NCBI GenBank assembly: GCA_029862165.1
Contig: JAOTXU010000001.1
Coordinates: forward strand, 186,001-250,000
Reading direction: 5' to 3'
Length of the DNA: 64,000 nt
From: Gammaproteobacteria bacterium
Lineage (GTDB): Bacteria > Pseudomonadota > Gammaproteobacteria > Steroidobacterales > JABDKV01
The notes below the pieces were generated by a model. The model saw nothing but the letters and a program-made list of their open reading frames with translations. It ran no database searches and was not told the origin of the DNA. Numbering within the stretch: position 1 is the stretch's first letter; each line of letters opens with the position of its first letter. Position numbers and translations under genes: made by a program. This document shows positions 59,631 through 64,000 of the stretch, one piece after another.

Positions 59631-62284
59631 GGCGTATCGAGAGTCGCTAGTAATTCCGAGTGCAGAAAGTCGCATTGTCCACGATCGAGTGGTTCGCCGT
59701 TTGCATTGGTGATATAGAAAACATCTTCCGCGCGCTCGCCGATGGTTGTGATCTTCGCAGTCTCAATCACGATATTCTGTGTCATAAAAGCATGTCCAAT
59801 CTGAGAAAGCAGCCCCGGGCGGTCTCCCGCCGTAAGTTCCATGATTGTGCGCCTGTTGTAGGTGTCTTCATTGAATTCGATCAGTGTAGGCGTGGAGAAC
59901 ATTCGTACCTGCCGTGAGGCTCGTCGGGTAACATCTGGTCGCTCTCCATCAGTGCGACTCAATGCCCGGCTGATACCGCCAGCTATCTCATCGGCACGTT
60001 CCGAATCGGCAATTATCTCGCCGCTCGTTTCGGTGACACGAAAGGTTTCGACGCTCACACCGTCGCGGGTTCTGCTGATGCGGGCGTCGAGAATATTAAA
60101 ACCCAACTGATCCAGCACTGCTGTGGTCAGTGCAAAAGTGTGTTTGTGTTTCGGCGAATACACAAAAATGCTGGTCCCGCCCCGAGTTCCCGCCAGATCA
60201 ACGGCTACCAAAGGTGTGTTCATTTCTGTCGGATGATCGGCCAACAGCCGCGTATGCCAGGCGATTTCTTCCGGTGAATGCCGCAGGAAGTAGCCGTCGG
60301 GGAAACGATCCCAGACCTTGTGCATGGCATTGTCGCCCACATTACTGCTGGCCAGCAGATGGGCGGTGTCAGACTGTGTTTCGCGAATCAGGGTTTCCTT
60401 GTCGAGTGGATTGCCCAGGCCGCGCCGCAGAGCCCCGCGGGTTAGTAGGAACAATTCTTCAAACAAAGAGGATTTCCACGATGTCCACAATTTGGGATTT
60501 GTACCGGCAACATCGGCCACAGTCAGTACATAGAGAAACTCAAGATGGTATTCGTCGCCAACCAATGTGGCGAAGTCATGGATTACCTGCGGATCATCGA
60601 TGTCTTTTTTTTGTGCCGTTACAGACAAGATCAGATGATTTCGCACCAGCCAGGCGACCAGCCGCGCCTCGTATTCGCTGAGTCCGTGGTCCAGGCAAAA
60701 ACGCTCTGCGTCGGCGGCGCCCAGTTTGGAATGATCGCCGCCCCGGCCCTTGGCGATGTCGTGGAACAATGCTGCCAGATAGGCTAATTCCGGCTTTGCA
60801 AGACCCTGCATAATTTGGGCGCACTGCGGGTAAATCGGATCGGGCGGGTTTAGCACGAAGCCACGCAGATTACGCACAACAAACAAGGTGTGCGCGTCGA
60901 CGGTATAGGTGTGGAACAGATCGTATTGCATGCGGCCTACGATTTGCCCGAATTCAGGCAAGTAGCGGCCCAGCACGCCGTAGTCATTCATTCTTTGTAG
61001 GCCGTGCGCTACAAATCGCTGGTTGCGCAGGATGTTCATAAACATCGCACGGTGGCGGGGCTCGCTGCGGTAGGCATCATCAATATGATGCAGTGACAAT
61101 CGTAGTTGCCGTATTGTGCTTGCGCCAACGCCTTGCAACGTGGGGTTTAGCTGCAGTAGTAAAAAGACTTCCAGCAACGCAGAAGGGTCGGTTTCGAACA
61201 CATCGGCGCCGGAGATCGCCAGGTAGCCGTTGTGAACATGAAACCGTTCATTCAGCGGCGTTGCGGGTGCTTGCGGGTCCATCAGGATAGCTTCGCGAAA
61301 TAGTTGCAACAGCATCTCATTGAGCAGACCCAGTTCCATAACGGTGCGGTAGTAGCGTTGCATCAGCTGTTCAACCGCGAGATTGTGTTTTGTGTCAGCG
61401 TAACCGAACATCTCCGCAATTCGTGCCTGGTGATCGAACAGCAATCGGTCCTCACGACGCCCGGTTAATATGTGCAGGGCAAAACGCAGTTTCCACAAGA
61501 ACTGACGACCAGCTCGCAGGCGTTGGTATTCCTGTTCTGAGAGAAAGCCCAGCTCGACCAGTTCTTTTGAGGTTTCAACGCCGAAATGACGTTTCGCTAC
61601 CCAGCCGATCATTTGAATGTCACGCAAACCGCCCGGGCTGCCTTTTACGTTAGGTTCAAGCTTGTACGGCGTGTCGTCATAACGTTTGTGACGTGCAATT
61701 TGTTCGCCTAATTTTGCCTCGAAAAACTCTTGTGAGGGCCACACCTGATCAGGGCCGACAGCTTTTCTCATCCGGGAAAAATTTTCATTCTTTTCTAGCA
61801 GACAGCGGGATTCCATCAAGGAAGTCGCAACGCTAATGTTTGCCGCGCTCTCGTGTACGCAATCTGCAATCGTGCGGACACTGTGGCCAATTTCGAGTCC
61901 GATGTCCCACAAGAACGTCAGAAATTGTTCTATGCCGGCGTGCCACCTGTTGTCATGCGAGTCCGGCAGCAGAATCATGATATCGATATCGGAACCCGGG
62001 TGGAGTTCGCCGCGACCATAACCACCGACGGCTACCAGCTCGATGTCATCAGCTTGTGGTCCGGCGCGTTGCCAGGCATGAATGAGTACTGCGTCGATGA
62101 GTCGGGCACGGTCCGTGACCAGGGATTCGATCTTCTCACCATCGTGAAAGCGGTTTTTTAGCGCCTGGTCCCCATCGGCAATGGTGTCGCGAAAAGTCTG
62201 TAACAGTTCGGGCTGTGTTTCCGCTCCGGTCTGCGCGAGATTTTGCAGGTGTAGGTCGGCTATAGTCTTGCCGGGATCGCTCAC
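59627..62284 (-). CDS. glnD: Bifunctional uridylyltransferase/uridylyl-removing enzyme
   Basis: 885 residues, normal for GlnD. N-terminal nucleotidyltransferase with GGYGRGELHPGSDIDI (acidic pair Asp99 and Asp101). The HD hydrolase domain has ALFHDIAKGRGGDH at about residue 510. Two C-terminal ACT domains follow (TSIFVYSPKHKHTF; ELTAGDRPGLLSQIGHAF), which sense glutamine. It adds or removes UMP on PII proteins to relay nitrogen status to glutamine synthetase control. The ATG at 62284 lies directly after map's stop, with no gap. All catalytic elements appear intact. Confidence 0.97.
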   Translation of the reverse strand: MSDPGKTIADLHLQNLAQTGAETQPELLQTFRDTIADGDQALKNRFHDGEKIESLVTDRARLIDAVLIHAWQRAGPQADDIELVAVGGYGRGELHPGSDIDIMILLPDSHDNRWHAGIEQFLTFLWDIGLEIGHSVRTIADCVHESAANISVATSLMESRCLLEKNENFSRMRKAVGPDQVWPSQEFFEAKLGEQIARHKRYDDTPYKLEPNVKGSPGGLRDIQMIGWVAKRHFGVETSKELVELGFLSEQEYQRLRAGRQFLWKLRFALHILTGRREDRLLFDHQARIAEMFGYADTKHNLAVEQLMQRYYRTVMELGLLNEMLLQLFREAILMDPQAPATPLNERFHVHNGYLAISGADVFETDPSALLEVFLLLQLNPTLQGVGASTIRQLRLSLHHIDDAYRSEPRHRAMFMNILRNQRFVAHGLQRMNDYGVLGRYLPEFGQIVGRMQYDLFHTYTVDAHTLFVVRNLRGFVLNPPDPIYPQCAQIMQGLAKPELAYLAALFHDIAKGRGGDHSKLGAADAERFCLDHGLSEYEARLVAWLVRNHLILSVTAQKKDIDDPQVIHDFATLVGDEYHLEFLYVLTVADVAGTNPKLWTSWKSSLFEELFLLTRGALRRGLGNPLDKETLIRETQSDTAHLLASSNVGDNAMHKVWDRFPDGYFLRHSPEEIAWHTRLLADHPTEMNTPLVAVDLAGTRGGTSIFVYSPKHKHTFALTTAVLDQLGFNILDARISRTRDGVSVETFRVTETSGEIIADSERADEIAGGISRALSRTDGERPDVTRRASRQVRMFSTPTLIEFNEDTYNRRTIMELTAGDRPGLLSQIGHAFMTQNIVIETAKITTIGERAEDVFYITNANGEPLDRGQCDFLHSELLATLDTP

Positions 62285-63052
62285 TCAGATCTCTCGGCTG
62301 GCGCCCAGTGTCAATACCTCGTAACCCGTCTCGGTCACTAATATTGTGTGTTCCCATTGGGCCGACAAAGAGTGATCTTTGGTAACGACCGTCCAGCCGT
62401 CTTTTAACAGCTTTGTGTGATAACTGCCCGCGTTGACCATCGGTTCGATTGTAAACGTCATTCCCGGTTCGAGTTCCATGCCGGTGCCTGGGTCGCCATA
62501 GTGCAGCACTTTGGGTTCTTCGTGGAATACTTTACCGATTCCGTGACCGCAATAGTCGCGCACTACCGAACAACCCTCCGATTCGACAAATGATTGGATG
62601 GCGTGCCCGATATCACCCAGTCTGGTACCAGGCCGCACCATTTCAATGCCACGGCGCATGGCTTTATAGGCAACGCTGCACACACGTTGCGCGCGTACAG
62701 ACGGTGTACCGACCAGAAACATGCGGCTGGTGTCGCCGTGCCAGCCATCTTTTATGACTGTCACGTCGATATTGGCGATATCGCCCTTCTTGAGTTTCTT
62801 CGGTCCGGGTATGCCGTGACACACGACATGGTTGACTGAAGTGCAGACCGACTTGGGAAAGCCCTTGTAGTTCAATGGGGCCGGAATGGCCTGTTGCACG
62901 CCCGTAATATGCCGATGACAGATCGCGTCCAGTTCCTCGGTCGTCACACCGGCCTGAACGTGCTCGCCGATCATATCCAGGACCTCGGCCGCCAGGCGGC
63001 CAGCCACCCGCATTTTCTCCTGCTCGTCCGGTTTTTTGAGGGTTACATTCAC
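62285..63052 (-). CDS. map: Type I methionine aminopeptidase
   Basis: 255 residues. Removes the initiator Met from nascent proteins. DVTVIKDGWHGDTSRMF holds the Asp metal ligands, YCGHGIGKVFHEEP the His region, then GMTFTIEPMVNAG (Glu) and SAQWEHTILVTE (last Glu). The short N-terminus (VTLKKPDEQEKMRVAGRLAAE) is typical of type I. ATG at 63052. First gene of the minus-strand unit leading into glnD. It lies divergent from rpsB, the usual gammaproteobacterial arrangement. Confidence 0.96.
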   Translation of the reverse strand: MNVTLKKPDEQEKMRVAGRLAAEVLDMIGEHVQAGVTTEELDAICHRHITGVQQAIPAPLNYKGFPKSVCTSVNHVVCHGIPGPKKLKKGDIANIDVTVIKDGWHGDTSRMFLVGTPSVRAQRVCSVAYKAMRRGIEMVRPGTRLGDIGHAIQSFVESEGCSVVRDYCGHGIGKVFHEEPKVLHYGDPGTGMELEPGMTFTIEPMVNAGSYHTKLLKDGWTVVTKDHSLSAQWEHTILVTETGYEVLTLGASREI

Positions 63053-63134
63053 GGCTAAAATTGCTTCCTAGGGCCTGGGTGCCCGGGAATTGTCGGGGCC
63101 ACGCGGGCCGGACGCAACCGGGGCAGGCCACAAA

Positions 63135-63163
63135 TTGTTGCCAGGGAGCCTTTGTGGTATAAA
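63135..63163 (+). promoter_or_regulatory. rpsB promoter
   Basis: TTGTTG (63135-63140), 17-bp spacer, TATAAA (63158-63163). The predicted start near 63170 gives a ~110-nt leader before rpsB. GC-rich stretches in the leader (GGGTGCCCC, GCGGGGGG) could fold and may hold the S2 autoregulatory structure known for gammaproteobacterial rpsB. Confidence 0.6.
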
Positions 63164-63280
63164 TCGCGCGCTTTTTCAGTAATTTAAACCACACATGTGT
63201 CGACACATGCGACTGGGTGCCCCTCGTCAATGCGGGGGGTTGTCGTATGGGACACATGGAGGCCCAACCCTGGAGACAAC

Positions 63281-64000
63281 ATGTATAACGTATCGATGCG
63301 GCAGATGCTCGAGGCCGGTGTTCACTTCGGCCATCAAACCCGCTACTGGAGTCCGAAGATGGCACCTTACATCTTCGGCGAACGCAACAAAATTCACATC
63401 ATCAATCTTGAGCGTACATTACCCATGTACGTTGAGGCCACCAATTTCGTAAAACGTGTCGTCGCCAATGGCGGCAACGTGTTATTCGTCGGCACTAAGC
63501 GCTCGGCACGACAGGCTACCCGTGACGAAGCGAGCAAGTGCGGCATGCCGCATGTTAGTCATCGCTGGCTTGGCGGGATGCTGACGAATTTCAAAACTAT
63601 CAAGCAGTCGATCAAGAGACTCAAAGAACTCGAGACGATGGCCGAAGACGGTAGCTTTGAGAAAGTCACGAAAAAAGAAGCACTCGGTCTCAGTCGTGAA
63701 CTGGAGAAACTGGAGCGCAGTCTGGGCGGGATCAAGGACATGGCGTCCCTGCCCGATGTTGTTTTCGTTGTTGACGTCGGGCATGAAAAAATTGCTGTTC
63801 ATGAGGCGCGCAAGCTGGGGATACCCGTCGTCGCTGTTGTGGACACCAACTGCTCGCCGGATGAAGTGGACTACATAATTCCCGGAAATGATGACGCGAT
63901 GCGAGCCATACAGCTCTACGCGCAGGGCGTTGCCGAAGCCGTCCTCGATGGCAAGGCTTCCGTACCTGAGGTTGTTGCCGGCGACGACGAATTCGTTGAG
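63281..64000 (+). CDS. rpsB: 30S ribosomal protein S2 (3' end beyond window)
   Basis: ATG at 63281 after a GGAG site 6 nt away. The 240 codons visible run open to the right edge. [20 protein letters not shown] and [20 protein letters not shown] are the S2 N-terminal signature. [16 protein letters not shown] follows, then the later [20 protein letters not shown] region. S2 is usually 235-260 residues, so only a few codons are missing. Binds 16S rRNA at the back of the 30S subunit. tsf would be expected next, outside the window. Confidence 0.98.
   Translation, partial: MYNVSMRQMLEAGVHFGHQTRYWSPKMAPYIFGERNKIHIINLERTLPMYVEATNFVKRVVANGGNVLFVGTKRSARQATRDEASKCGMPHVSHRWLGGMLTNFKTIKQSIKRLKELETMAEDGSFEKVTKKEALGLSRELEKLERSLGGIKDMASLPDVVFVVDVGHEKIAVHEARKLGIPVVAVVDTNCSPDEVDYIIPGNDDAMRAIQLYAQGVAEAVLDGKASVPEVVAGDDEFVE

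Noticed and set aside
1-64000. Mobile elements, tRNA or rRNA genes
   Set aside because: No transposase, integrase, terminal inverted repeats or cloverleaf-like sequence was recognised by eye; a tRNA scan would settle the latter.

Overview
The window looks like chromosomal DNA of a Gram-negative, probably gammaproteobacterial, heterotroph. This rests on the map-glnD-dapC-dapD-dapE block facing away from rpsB, the DsbB, TsaB and DinG/YoaA genes, a TonB-dependent receptor, many lipoproteins and outer-membrane proteins, and an exosortase A (XrtA) exopolysaccharide locus. A finer placement (for example marine Woeseiales/Chromatiales-like lineages) is a guess. No phage, insertion sequence, CRISPR array or tRNA gene was seen.

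Layout. (1) 1-12.3 kb: XrtA-associated exopolysaccharide/protein-sorting locus. On + lie FemAB-like protein (cut by the window edge), glycosyltransferase, XrtA-EpsI, an asparagine-synthase-like amidotransferase, a second glycosyltransferase, an acyl-carrier-protein/hydrolase fusion and a second hydrolase. Converging on - are a PLP decarboxylase, an acyl-CoA ligase and GalE. (2) 12.5-15.2 kb: a lipoprotein with thrombospondin type 3 repeats and a HEWGH zinc site, plus a small secreted protein with a 9-bp tandem repeat in its signal peptide. (3) 15.2-20.9 kb: FIST sensor plus multi-PAS/GAF/GGDEF/EAL protein, behind a CRP-like palindrome. (4) 20.9-25.7 kb: an 860-bp gap holding what reads as a decayed EAL domain, then a YbdK-type ligase, DusA, a methyltransferase and a class III cyclase-FHA protein. 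(5) 25.7-28.1 kb: GTP-type PEP carboxykinase and a phasin-like protein. (6) 28.2-37.1 kb: four-gene operon of secreted DUF11-type proteins ending in a 1964-residue outer-membrane protein with an embedded OmpA domain. (7) 37.2-43.3 kb: Cus-like heavy-metal RND efflux operon. (8) 43.7-47.2 kb: a hexaheme cytochrome c and a further DUF11-type surface protein. (9) 47.3-51.1 kb: helicase, TsaB, DsbB, acetyltransferase. (10) 51.1-55.9 kb: a DUF885-like lipoprotein and a TonB-dependent receptor. (11) 56-63 kb: a small unknown gene, the lysine/diaminopimelate genes with glnD and map, then rpsB, cut by the window end.

The least-described system here is the DUF11 operon. Three of its four products share the same N-terminal motif after the signal peptide, and the downstream modules recur in a lone gene at 45.5 kb. 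The operon sits divergent from the phasin gene, across an intergenic region with two CRP-like palindromes. By spacing, each palindrome fits activation of one of the two directions. A nucleotide cyclase with a full set of catalytic residues is also in the window, so a cyclic-nucleotide link between carbon storage and surface assembly is a testable idea, not a demonstrated one.
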